Below are positions 27,171-35,603 of a DNA stretch of 46,814 nucleotides, in pieces. Below the pieces are notes generated by a model. That model saw nothing but the letters and a program-made list of their open reading frames with translations. It did not search any database and was not told the DNA's origin. Origin of the DNA: Paracoccaceae bacterium. Lineage in GTDB: Bacteria > Pseudomonadota > Alphaproteobacteria > Rhodobacterales > Rhodobacteraceae. The stretch lies in NCBI GenBank assembly GCA_026707935.1, contig JAPOVX010000328.1:257-47070 (forward strand), in the 5' to 3' direction. The translations under genes and the position numbers were made by a program. The first letter of the stretch is position 1. Every line of letters starts with the position of its first letter.

Positions 27171-28115
27171 TCAGTTCGCGCCGATGTATTCGTCCATGTT
27201 GTCCGGCGTCACCAACTCGAACGGGATGCGGACAAAACGCGGGACCGACTCGCCGCGTGAAAGGGCTATCGCGGTCTGGATCGAGCCAGCGCCTTGAGCC
27301 GCGGCGTTTTGGAACACGGTGACATCAAGTTCACCGGCTGCCATCGCCTGAAGCGCGTCGGGCGTTGCATCGACACCGCCGATGAGCACGCTGTCCATGT
27401 CGACGCCTGCTGCTTTCAACGCGAGAATGGCACCGATGGCCATTTCATCGTTGTTGGCGATGACCGCATCGAATTCGTCACCCGTTGTCAGCCAGTTGGT
27501 CATGATGTCCTGCGCTTCGTTGCGGGACCAGTTGCCAACCTGGACGTCGATGATCTCGATGAAGTTGCACATGTCCATGCCAACCACGTCATGAACGTCC
27601 TTGGTGCGGGAGATGCCGGCCGGATGATGCAATTGACCTTGCAGGACGTAGGCACGGGCACCCCCGTCGACCTTTCCGGCGGAACGCAATTGCTGGCAGA
27701 TATAGAAGGTCTCAAGCGTGCCGGATTCGGTTTCATCCGATGCCACGACCGCCTGGTCGTCGGGCAGTGTGTCGAAATTCCCGGGAATGCGGTTCGCAAA
27801 GACCAGCGGTATTCCTGCCGACGACGCAACGTCGGTCATTGCCTGGGTCGCATCGCCGGTGATCGGAACCACAACGATCGCGTCGACACCTGTCGCGACG
27901 AAGTTGTTGATCTGGTCAAGCTGGCGCCCGAGGTCGCTCTGGCCATCCTCGACAAGCAGTTCGTGGCCGTTTTCCGCTGCCCATTTGACGGCCGCGTTGC
28001 GCATAATTGTCAGCCAGTTGTCATTGAATTCCGACATCGCGTATCCGATGGTCTCGGCAGCGGCCGCTGTAGACATCAGCGCGGTAACGCTAAAGGCAAT
28101 CAAGGTCTTTTTCAT
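27171..28115 (-). CDS. ibpA: Periplasmic inositol-type sugar-binding protein
   Basis: A 314-residue type I sugar-binding protein (Peripla_BP_4). A signal peptide is clear: MKKTLIAFSVTALMSTAAAA, cleaved near residue 20. The mature chain opens ETIGYAMSEFNDNWLTIMR, with DGQSDLGRQLDQINNFVATG and VANNDEMAIGAI-like text (VIANNDEMAIGAILALKAAG), all standard for ribose/inositol binders. It sits between iolI and the permease and is the specificity component. Alternative ligands are other sugars or polyols; inositol is inferred from neighbours. Confidence 0.88.
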   Translation of the reverse strand: MKKTLIAFSVTALMSTAAAAETIGYAMSEFNDNWLTIMRNAAVKWAAENGHELLVEDGQSDLGRQLDQINNFVATGVDAIVVVPITGDATQAMTDVASSAGIPLVFANRIPGNFDTLPDDQAVVASDETESGTLETFYICQQLRSAGKVDGGARAYVLQGQLHHPAGISRTKDVHDVVGMDMCNFIEIIDVQVGNWSRNEAQDIMTNWLTTGDEFDAVIANNDEMAIGAILALKAAGVDMDSVLIGGVDATPDALQAMAAGELDVTVFQNAAAQGAGSIQTAIALSRGESVPRFVRIPFELVTPDNMDEYIGAN

Positions 28116-28188
28116 GGATTTCCTCCAAGGTTTGGGTTGAGGGTGTCCGGCTCACCCGCGATTTCAAATTTCCGCCGGAATCCACGCT

Positions 28189-29022
28189 TCAGGCAACCTT
28201 TGCCTGAACTCGCGAGGAGACGAATTCGAAAGAGCGCTTGAGTTCCGTATACGGGTCTTCCATTGACTGCGTTACCGGAGAAAAGCACTCCCATGACATC
28301 GCGCCATCATAGCCAGAGGCGAACAGTGCCGCAAGTTGCGCGATATTCCCGAGCTGGTCATGCTCGTCGACGAGAACGCGATGCTCGTCTTCCATTTCAT
28401 CAAGCCGTAGCGTTGGGTCCGAGACTCCTGAGACGTGAACTATTCCAGTATAGGCCGGATAGATCTGCCCGCCGCCGGCAAGCGCATGATGAAAGGTATC
28501 GTGGACCAGCCTGAAGCGGTCTTCGTTGTCGATTGAATTGATGGCCTCGATGAGTTCGGTCTTTGAACGAAGCGAAGAACGTCGGAATCCCAGAGGTTCG
28601 ACCAGGGCGACGATGCCTGCGTCGCGCAGCATCGGGAGGATGGCCTCCAGAGCAGTTCGCAAGTTCGCCCGCCTCTCATCGTCACCGTGCGACGTCCCGT
28701 CGTTCCGGGGAATGAGGCTGATCGTTTCGGCTCCCGCGGCCGTCGCCGTCGAAATCAGCGACCGTACAGCGTGACTCCGCTCTGCGTCCCAGCTGTTGAA
28801 CGCGTAGACCTCACTCAAACCGAGAAGCCGCACTCCCGTGTCCTTGGCAACCCTGCCTGCTTCCCCGGGATTCAGGCCGTCGAAAAGCGGACGGGCGATG
28901 TTGTTGCGGACTTCCACTCCGATGCAGCCAAGTCTCGCCGCCAGATCAAGGAAGTCCTTGTAGTGCAAACGGGGCACTGTCACGTGGTTAAGGGCAAACT
29001 TCAACGTTCCGCTCTTTCGCAA
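28189..29022 (-). CDS. iolI: 2-keto-myo-inositol isomerase
   Basis: A 277-residue TIM barrel opening LKFALNHVTVPRLHYKDFLD and GCIGVEVRNNIA, the usual IolI beginning. It isomerises 2-keto-myo-inositol (scyllo-inosose) to 1-keto-D-chiro-inositol. Metal-binding segments of the AP-endonuclease-2 fold are visible: VALVEPLGF, LVHDTFHHALAGG, IVHVSGV and a late Glu in SWECFSP. ATG 29022 adds only six residues before the conserved start. First gene of the inositol uptake operon, so its 244-base upstream gap (29023-29266) should contain the promoter; no operator was recognised there. Confidence 0.88.
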   Translation of the reverse strand: MRKSGTLKFALNHVTVPRLHYKDFLDLAARLGCIGVEVRNNIARPLFDGLNPGEAGRVAKDTGVRLLGLSEVYAFNSWDAERSHAVRSLISTATAAGAETISLIPRNDGTSHGDDERRANLRTALEAILPMLRDAGIVALVEPLGFRRSSLRSKTELIEAINSIDNEDRFRLVHDTFHHALAGGGQIYPAYTGIVHVSGVSDPTLRLDEMEDEHRVLVDEHDQLGNIAQLAALFASGYDGAMSWECFSPVTQSMEDPYTELKRSFEFVSSRVQAKVA

Positions 29023-29266
29023 CTTCTCGATTGCCAGCGAACTCTTCGCCGAACCGGAGAATCATGATACCATGCATGGCAAGGGAACCCGGTCAAGTGT
29101 CCGGTGAATTGCCGAGGCGTGCGTGCGCGGACGACAACTCTTCGTGCGCTGAGGTCATGCGCAAGCTTTGCCCGTGCAGGCGCCAGGATCGACGGCAGGG
29201 GGGACGGTGTCTCGGCGTCCACCCATTCCTGTCGGCGCCGCCCGCCGAACACGTCCGTCGGATGCC

Positions 29267-30187
29267 CTAATCTCCTTCCGACACCAGGAGGTAGCCCCGG
29301 TTCTCGACCGTGTCGAAGGTCCGCATCGCCGCAATCAGGCCCCTGGCTTCGACCCACACCCACGGTGCCCGGTTGGGGTTGACATCCATGATCAGGAAGG
29401 AATCGCTGCTTTCGTCATACGCCCCGAGCGGAGAGATGTGACCGCCGCCTTCCTGCCCGAGGCTTCCGCGCGCATAGTTGACCAGCACGAAATCGCCCCC
29501 GGCGGCAAGGTTCGCGGCGATCTCGCTCCTGATCGCCGCCGGATCCGCGTTCTCGTCCACGACCCGGGTTACGACCTCAAGGCCGTGGCTGCCCAGTACT
29601 TGTGCAAGTTGGCGCAACTGCAGGCCGAAATCGCTCCTGTGATCGCCGTCGATAAGGATGGGTTTGCCGAGGACCTCGAGCCGCGTCTTGGTCCGCTCGG
29701 TGAGGACGTTGTTGGGCGTGTATTTCCCGTAGAACGGGTTGGCGCCTTCCGGGAGGTAGACCAATTCGTCCTGCGCAATCGATTGCCGATCCTGCGGCAG
29801 CCCGTCTTTCCTGCCGAGACGCAGCGCGTTCAGGACGATGGCCGATGAGACCGGGCCGCAGAAAATGGCGTTGTCCTGGCTGATGAAGTGATTGCTGAGC
29901 GGGAAGAAGTCCGCCTTGTGCGACGAGCGGGAAAGGCGCTCCGCGCTTTCCCCGGACGCCCACTCCACGAGGACCGCGGGGTCCGGGTCCGCGGTTTGCG
30001 TTGCACGACTTTCAGCCGGAAAGGCGGCAAGTCCGCATAACAACGGCAGGATAAGGAGCGACGCGCCGGGTTTCATCGTCCGGCCTGCCCGGTTCGATTG
30101 CCTCGCCCGCCTCGCGAACGGTGTGAAGCGACCGGCGGTATTGCGCTCAGGAGCCGTTGGCGGATGAAGCGGCGACTGTCGAGCCAT
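29267..30187 (-). CDS. Phytochelatin-synthase-like peptidase, exported
   Basis: Phytochelatin synthase family (papain-like fold). The triad can be placed as Cys110 in IFCGPVSSAIVLNAL, His250 in GGHISPLGAY and Asp268 in FLIMDVNPNR, counted from ATG 30187. Bacterial members usually act as glutathione gamma-Glu-Cys hydrolases and lack the plant C-terminal domain, as here. ATG 30187 has a strong site (GGAGG seven bases upstream) but adds a 37-residue basic leader before a hydrophobic signal-like segment (MKPGASLLILPLLCGLAAF); ATG 30076 would begin at that segment but lacks a ribosome site. Export through the membrane is therefore likely with either start. No metal-resistance neighbour suggests regulation. 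Confidence 0.85.
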   Translation of the reverse strand: MARQSPLHPPTAPERNTAGRFTPFARRARQSNRAGRTMKPGASLLILPLLCGLAAFPAESRATQTADPDPAVLVEWASGESAERLSRSSHKADFFPLSNHFISQDNAIFCGPVSSAIVLNALRLGRKDGLPQDRQSIAQDELVYLPEGANPFYGKYTPNNVLTERTKTRLEVLGKPILIDGDHRSDFGLQLRQLAQVLGSHGLEVVTRVVDENADPAAIRSEIAANLAAGGDFVLVNYARGSLGQEGGGHISPLGAYDESSDSFLIMDVNPNRAPWVWVEARGLIAAMRTFDTVENRGYLLVSEGD

Positions 30188-30410
30188 CGTGACACCTCCT
30201 CGACCGGATCCGGCGATCGCCGACGATTCCGGTTACGTGAACATTTCCGCTGACCGGTTGCCGAATTCAACGGCCGGATGCCATGCACGACGTGGCCGCG
30301 AACCTCGTACCGGGTCCGCCAGCTGCGCCGCAACCGGCATGACCCGCCAGGCATCAACCGCGCCGGACCATGTTACTGCCGACGATTCTGCGGTCGCACG
30401 CCAGCCGGAT

Positions 30411-30486
<76 letters not shown>

Positions 30487-30554
30487 GTGATGCTATTGCT
30501 TCCCTCGTCGAACGTAACCGACACCATCCTGCCTATCAAGCACGTCACAACGGG

Positions 30555-30896
30555 TCAGTTGCTGTCGTCGTCAGGGTTGGGCACATCGGCGATCTCTTCA
30601 AGGTCAACCGTATCATCGTCGTCGTCGATGTCTGGAATGTCCTCATCGATATCTGTGCCGGCTTCGGTGTCATCGAGCGTATCGACATTGTCGGTCAACT
30701 CCTCTGACGTCACATCGGAAAGCCTCGAGGAATCCTCCTTGTCGGCCATCGAGGTTTGTGGTCGTTCTCCGGTGAAGTCGGACAATTGGTATTCGGTGCC
30801 CGTATATGGACTGACGATCGGGTCACGACCGAGATCATAGAACCGTTTTCCGGTTTCCGGGCAGACCCTTTTGGTCCCCCAACTCTCTTTCGGCAT
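30555..30896 (-). CDS. FYDLN-acid domain protein (TIGR02300)
   Basis: A 113-residue protein of a family found in Alphaproteobacteria. The N-terminal part has the WGTKRVCPETGKRFYDLGRDP core and PIVSPYTG, with one Cys visible where zinc-ribbon-like relatives have two. The last 60 residues are highly acidic (many Asp and Glu) and likely disordered. ATG 30896 is preceded by AGGAG nine bases upstream. It is followed on the same strand by tRNA-Ala, as in many alphaproteobacteria, though the usual aroA neighbour is absent here. Function unknown. Confidence 0.93.
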   Translation of the reverse strand: MPKESWGTKRVCPETGKRFYDLGRDPIVSPYTGTEYQLSDFTGERPQTSMADKEDSSRLSDVTSEELTDNVDTLDDTEAGTDIDEDIPDIDDDDDTVDLEEIADVPNPDDDSN

Positions 30897-31143
30897 ACAG
30901 GTCGTCTCCTGGAAGATTGTACGCGGCCGGCACCTCCTGCCACAGCGTGGCAATCGAGTCAAAGGCTTCAAACCTGCCACCGGATGGCTGCCCAATTCAC
31001 TGCAACGATCCTGTTCCGTTCAACCGGCAATGCCTCGCTGGTGCCTCCACGGCCGGACACGTCGGTTGCGTCCGGAATCGGGACTTCCGCGGATCCGGAC
31101 TTGGCTTTGACAAAGCAGGGATTGTTTTGTCGATGCCGCGTCG

Positions 31144-31845
31144 ATGATGGAAGAGATCGTATTTGAGAGTACGCATCCGATCTATGTGGAAGTCTTGAGT
31201 TCAAGAGCTTCCCGGAACATCACGTTGCGTGTTCAACTCAGGAAGAAGGACACGATCCGGATGCGCGTTCCGCGAAATACCACGCGTGACGACATCCTCG
31301 CGATTGCCCGGACGAATGAGTCCTGGATCCGGGACCAACTGGAAAAGCTCCCTCCTTTGGTGGTTCCGACTCACGGAGAATCGATCCACTACCAGGGAAT
31401 CAGGTGCCGGATCGTTCCTGGTTCCGTTCCCGGAGTGCGGATTGACGGGAAGGTGCTCGAGGTTGGCTGCAAAGCCGCCGAAGTCCCCCGCGAGATCAAG
31501 CAGTTTCTGATCGGGAAAGCAGCCGGATACATGAAACCCGTTGTCTACGGCTGTGCCAGGGAATTGGGACGGGAGGTGCGTGAGGTCAGGTTCAGGGATC
31601 CGGTTTCGATTTGGGGCTCCTGTTCACGTGCCGGGCGGGTGACACTGTCCTGGCGCCTTGCGATGGCGCCTCCTTACGTGCAGAGGGCCGTCGCCATTCA
31701 TGAAGCCTGCCACCTTGCAGAAATGAATCACGGCAGGAGATTCTACAGCCTGCTCAGGAAATTCTGCCCCGGATACCGTGCCGCAGACCGTTGGGATTCC
31801 GACTTCGGCCGGACCCTGCAGCGATACGACTTCGGCGACAGATAG
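31144..31845 (+). CDS. YgjP/SprT-like zinc metallopeptidase
   Basis: A 233-residue protein of the COG1451 group. The zinc site reads AIHEACHLAEMNHGRRF, with HExxH at residues 186-190 and a third His at 196; the family also shows VSIWGSCSRAGRVTLSWRL just before, as here. The N-terminal 70 residues form the conserved beta/helix lead (RVPRNTTRDDILAIA). Some homologs were reported as UTP pyrophosphatase-like, others as putative proteases; which applies cannot be told. ATG 31144 or the adjacent ATG 31147 is the start. It converges on lpdA with a 36-base gap. Confidence 0.87.
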   Translation: MMEEIVFESTHPIYVEVLSSRASRNITLRVQLRKKDTIRMRVPRNTTRDDILAIARTNESWIRDQLEKLPPLVVPTHGESIHYQGIRCRIVPGSVPGVRIDGKVLEVGCKAAEVPREIKQFLIGKAAGYMKPVVYGCARELGREVREVRFRDPVSIWGSCSRAGRVTLSWRLAMAPPYVQRAVAIHEACHLAEMNHGRRFYSLLRKFCPGYRAADRWDSDFGRTLQRYDFGDR

Positions 31846-31881
31846 ATCTCGGGCGTTCCGTTTGCGGACCCAATGTACGGA

Positions 31882-33276
31882 TTACGCATGGATGGCCCCC
31901 AGTCCGCAGGCAAGCGCTGCTTCCCGGACCGCTTCCGAACATGTCGGATGGGCATGGCACGTCAGGGCCAGGTCTTCGGCCGAGGCGCCGAACTCCATGG
32001 CGACGCAGACCTCATGAATCAATTCGCCCGCGGTTGGGCCGAGCACATGGCACCCAAGGATCCTGTCGCTTTCGGCGTCGGCGAGGAGCTTGACGAAGCC
32101 TTCTCCCATGAACATCGACTTCGCCCGTGCGTTCCCCATGAACGGAAATGTCCCGACCCGATAGGCCGTGCCTTCATCTTTCAACTGGTCTTCGGTTTTC
32201 CCCACATATGCCACTTCGGGCGCAGTATAGATGACACCGGGTATGACATCGTAGTTGACATGCCCGGCCTTCCCGGCAATCGAGTCAGCGACCGCCATCC
32301 CTTCGTCCTCGGCCTTGTGTGCGAGCATTGGTCCCGCGATGACGTCTCCAATGGCAAACACGCCTTCGATCGAGGTCCGCCATTTCGCGTCCGTGACGAT
32401 TTGCCCGTGGTCATTCAGTTTTCCCCCGCATTCGGTGAATCCCAGGCCGTCGACGAATGGCTTTCGCCCCGTCGCTACCAGCACGACCTCGGCATCAAGC
32501 TCCTTTTCGGACGATGATTTCCTCAGGGCATAGGTCAGGGTCGAATATTCGCCCGAATCCTTCACGCCGGTAACCTCGGCGCCGAGCACAAACTTCAACC
32601 CCTGTTTCGAAAGTGCGCGGCGAAATGCCTTGCAGATGTCCTTGTCGAGTCCCGGCGTAATTTCGTTCAGGTATTCGATAACCGTGACCTTGCTGCCAAG
32701 GCGGGCGTAAACCGATCCCAATTCCAGGCCGATGACTCCGGCACCGATGACGGCCATCCGCTCAGGGATTGCCTCGAGAGCGAGCGCCCCTGTCGATGTA
32801 ACAATCCGTTTCTCGTCCACGGGCACGGCCTGGAGTGAAGACGGCTCGGAACCTGTTGCGATGACGACGTTTTTCGCACGATAGCTCGATTCGCCAACCA
32901 AAACCTGTCCGTCCCCGGACATCCGGCCCCAACCCTTGATGTAGGTGACCTTGTTCTTCTTGAACAGGAATTCGATGCCGGCAGTATTCTGGGAAATGGT
33001 GTCGCCCTTGTATGTCATCATCCGAGCCAGGTCGACTGACGGCGGATCACCCATGATGCCCATCGTGCGGAAATTGCTCCGTGACTCGTGGTAGAGGTGC
33101 GACGCGTGCAGCAAGGCCTTGGAGGGAATGCAACCGACATTGAGACACGTGCCTCCAAGCGCGCCCCGTCCTTCGATACAGGCCGTCGCGAGCCCCGATT
33201 GGGCGCAACGTATGGCGCACACGTACCCCCCCGGGCCGCCGCCGATTACGATGACGTCAAATTCGTTCTCCGACAT
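31882..33276 (-). CDS. lpdA: Dihydrolipoamide dehydrogenase (E3)
   Basis: A 464-residue flavoprotein that reoxidises the lipoyl groups of the 2-oxoglutarate dehydrogenase complex and, probably, glycine cleavage. The FAD loop is [13 protein letters not shown], the redox disulfide CLNVGC is Cys44/Cys49 in [15 protein letters not shown], the NAD loop is [17 protein letters not shown], and the C-terminal interface has [13 protein letters not shown] with the catalytic His. Start ATG 33276 follows a normal N terminus. Last gene of the TCA block, 103 bases after the VOC gene. Confidence 0.97.
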   Translation of the reverse strand: MSENEFDVIVIGGGPGGYVCAIRCAQSGLATACIEGRGALGGTCLNVGCIPSKALLHASHLYHESRSNFRTMGIMGDPPSVDLARMMTYKGDTISQNTAGIEFLFKKNKVTYIKGWGRMSGDGQVLVGESSYRAKNVVIATGSEPSSLQAVPVDEKRIVTSTGALALEAIPERMAVIGAGVIGLELGSVYARLGSKVTVIEYLNEITPGLDKDICKAFRRALSKQGLKFVLGAEVTGVKDSGEYSTLTYALRKSSSEKELDAEVVLVATGRKPFVDGLGFTECGGKLNDHGQIVTDAKWRTSIEGVFAIGDVIAGPMLAHKAEDEGMAVADSIAGKAGHVNYDVIPGVIYTAPEVAYVGKTEDQLKDEGTAYRVGTFPFMGNARAKSMFMGEGFVKLLADAESDRILGCHVLGPTAGELIHEVCVAMEFGASAEDLALTCHAHPTCSEAVREAALACGLGAIHA

Positions 33277-33379
33277 TGGTCTTCCTTCTGCAGATAACCG
33301 GATACGGCAGCCACGGCAGGCAACGGATTACCGCCGTGGGTGAACGGAGCCAATCACACTCGATAACGGTGTCACGTGC

Positions 33380-34045
33380 TCAACTCAATACACAGGTTCC
33401 GCCGCCGGGTAGCAAAAGTTCTACAGCCAGTCGCGAGGCTGGCACACCGGGATCCGGGAAAGCAGTGGTTACGTCCGGCCGTTCGGCGAGACCGAGGGCG
33501 TCGAACAACGCGATCAATCTGTCCTCATGGGGTGTCGCGATCGAGATCCTGCGTAGCCGAATGCCAAGATCGGTCATTCCGCGCGCAGGGTGCGTGCCCG
33601 TCGGCCATTCCATGATCATTGGTGCAGCACCCTCGAGGCCGGGGAATCCGTCATCCCTGACGGCGATCCGCCAGCGCAGGTTGTCGCGCGACATGGAAAG
33701 TGGGCGTCCGACGTCGACCCCAACTGACCGTGCTCTCGCGCATGCCGCATCAAGCGCATCGGTCGAGGCGACCCAGGCGAGCGGGTACGGCGATGCGGCC
33801 AGCCTCTCTGCCACGAACGTGTCGTCAAGTCCGAACCACCTTGGTCTTTTCGGTGCTGCCATCTCCGGGTCTTTCGCGATCACTTCCAGGTAGGTGTCCT
33901 GTCCGGTCGCCGTCACCAGGTTATGTGTTGCCATGTGCAGATGGCGGCCACCGGCAGGAATGTCGATGCCGCACGACTGCCGTATCCATCGGTTGCCGGA
34001 TTCGAGGGATTCGGCACCGATGACGATATGATCGAACCGGATCAC
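33380..34045 (-). CDS. VOC-superfamily glyoxalase-like protein
   Basis: A 221-residue protein with a Glyoxalase_3-type (vicinal oxygen chelate) fold. It opens RFDHIVIGAESLESGNRW, followed by GGRHLHMATHNLVTATG and YLEVIAKDPE, patterns typical of this group of unknown enzymes. A second repeat is present near DLGIRLRRISIATP. It starts 16 bases after odhB and lies in line with the dehydrogenase genes, so it is likely cotranscribed. What it does within a TCA operon is unclear; detoxification or a side-product role is only a guess. Confidence 0.78.
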   Translation of the reverse strand: MIRFDHIVIGAESLESGNRWIRQSCGIDIPAGGRHLHMATHNLVTATGQDTYLEVIAKDPEMAAPKRPRWFGLDDTFVAERLAASPYPLAWVASTDALDAACARARSVGVDVGRPLSMSRDNLRWRIAVRDDGFPGLEGAAPMIMEWPTGTHPARGMTDLGIRLRRISIATPHEDRLIALFDALGLAERPDVTTAFPDPGVPASRLAVELLLPGGGTCVLS

Positions 34046-34061
34046 CTTCGGTCGGGTGTAC

Positions 34062-35603
34062 TCAGAGGTCCATCAGGAGCCGGCGCGGGTCCTCAAGTAT
34101 TTCCTTGACCCGCACCAGAAACGTAACGGCTCCCTTTCCGTCGACGATCCTGTGATCGTAGGACAGGGCCAGGTACATCATCGGGCGTGCCGTGATCTCC
34201 CCCTTGTACACGATCGGGCGCTCCTGGATCTTGTGCATGCCGAGGATTCCCGACTGGGGAGGATTGAGGATCGGCGACGACATCAGCGATCCGTAGACGC
34301 CGCCGTTCGAGATCGTGAACGTTCCTCCCTGGAGATCCGCGATGGCCAGCCGTCCTTCGCGGGCGCGTTCCCCCAGTTCTGCAAGCCGCACCTCGATTCC
34401 GGCAAAGTCAAGCGCGTCGGCGTTGCGGATGACGGGAACGACCAGTCCAGCGGGCGTTCCGACCGCGATGCCCATGTTGACGTAATTCCTGAAAACCAGG
34501 TCCTCTCCATCGATCTCGGCGTTGATCTCCGGGATTTCTTTCAGAGCGATGCAACAGGCCTTGGTGAAGAACGACATGAACCCGAGTTTCACGCCGTGCT
34601 TTTTCTGGAACAGGTCCTTGAATTCGGCGCGCATTTCCATGACGGATGTCATGTCGAGTTCGTTCCAGGTCGTGAGAATGGCAGCAGTATTCTGGGCGTC
34701 CTTGAGTCGACGGGCGATTGTCATCCGAAGCCGGGTCATGCGGACGCGTTCTTCGCGTGCAGCGTCGTCGACGATGGCAGGATCGCGGGGCAGGTCGGGT
34801 AAGGGCGACTGGCTCGTGAGAATGGCGGCCACGTCGGCCTCCCCGATGCCGGTTGCGCGATCGGGCTTCGGCGTTTCGGTGTCCCGTCGTTTGTCGATGG
34901 CGCCCAGCACGTCGGGTTTCATGACGCGACCGTCACGTCCGCTGCCCTGAACATCGGAACGGTCGATGCCGTGTTCTTCCATCAACCGCCTGGCGGAGGG
35001 CGCATCTTGAGCCGAGTCGGGCTCGAGGGTGCCCCCGTCGTCCGGCCCGGATCTGATCTCGGCGATCCTGTCTCCGGGAGCAACCGTAGTGCCCGCCTCG
35101 GCGAGCACCCTGGACACGATTCCCGACGCCGGAGAATTCACTTCGAGCGCGACCTTGTCAGTTTCGAGTTCGCACAGCGTATGGTTCGCGGACACCCGGT
35201 CGCCTGCCTGAACATTCCAGGCCGAAATGACCGCTTCCGTGACGCTTTCGCCCAACGCGGGGACCACCACGTCAATGGCTTCAGCCGCCGCCTCCGGGCC
35301 TGACCGGAGGTCACCCCCCGGTTGCTCGCCTTCCGATGCCGCCGATTGCGCCGACACTTCGGATGCATCGGCCTCCGAGACGGTTGCGAGCAGCGCGTTG
35401 ACCTCAACGGATTCGCCGGCGGCAACCAGGATTTCCGAAATTACGCCGGTTGCCGGAGATGGAACCTCGACAGACACCTTGTCCGTTTCAAGTTCGCAGA
35501 CGATCTCGTCGGTCTTGACCGCATCTCCGGCCTGCTTGCTCCAGGACGCGAGCGTCGCTTCGGTGACGCTCTCGCCCAGGGCGGGTACGCGAATATCGGT
35601 CAT
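34062..35603 (-). CDS. odhB: Dihydrolipoyl succinyltransferase (E2 of 2-oxoglutarate dehydrogenase)
   Basis: A 513-residue E2 with two lipoyl domains. Lipoyl lysines are Lys42 ([13 protein letters not shown]) and Lys150 ([13 protein letters not shown]). An Ala/Pro/acid-rich linker joins them, then a peripheral-subunit-binding domain near residues 201-237 ([16 protein letters not shown]), and the acyltransferase domain with the catalytic motif [11 protein letters not shown] close to residue 483. Most OdhB proteins carry one lipoyl domain; two are unusual here. The start overlaps the odhA stop by four bases. Also called sucB. Confidence 0.97.
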   Translation of the reverse strand: MTDIRVPALGESVTEATLASWSKQAGDAVKTDEIVCELETDKVSVEVPSPATGVISEILVAAGESVEVNALLATVSEADASEVSAQSAASEGEQPGGDLRSGPEAAAEAIDVVVPALGESVTEAVISAWNVQAGDRVSANHTLCELETDKVALEVNSPASGIVSRVLAEAGTTVAPGDRIAEIRSGPDDGGTLEPDSAQDAPSARRLMEEHGIDRSDVQGSGRDGRVMKPDVLGAIDKRRDTETPKPDRATGIGEADVAAILTSQSPLPDLPRDPAIVDDAAREERVRMTRLRMTIARRLKDAQNTAAILTTWNELDMTSVMEMRAEFKDLFQKKHGVKLGFMSFFTKACCIALKEIPEINAEIDGEDLVFRNYVNMGIAVGTPAGLVVPVIRNADALDFAGIEVRLAELGERAREGRLAIADLQGGTFTISNGGVYGSLMSSPILNPPQSGILGMHKIQERPIVYKGEITARPMMYLALSYDHRIVDGKGAVTFLVRVKEILEDPRRLLMDL

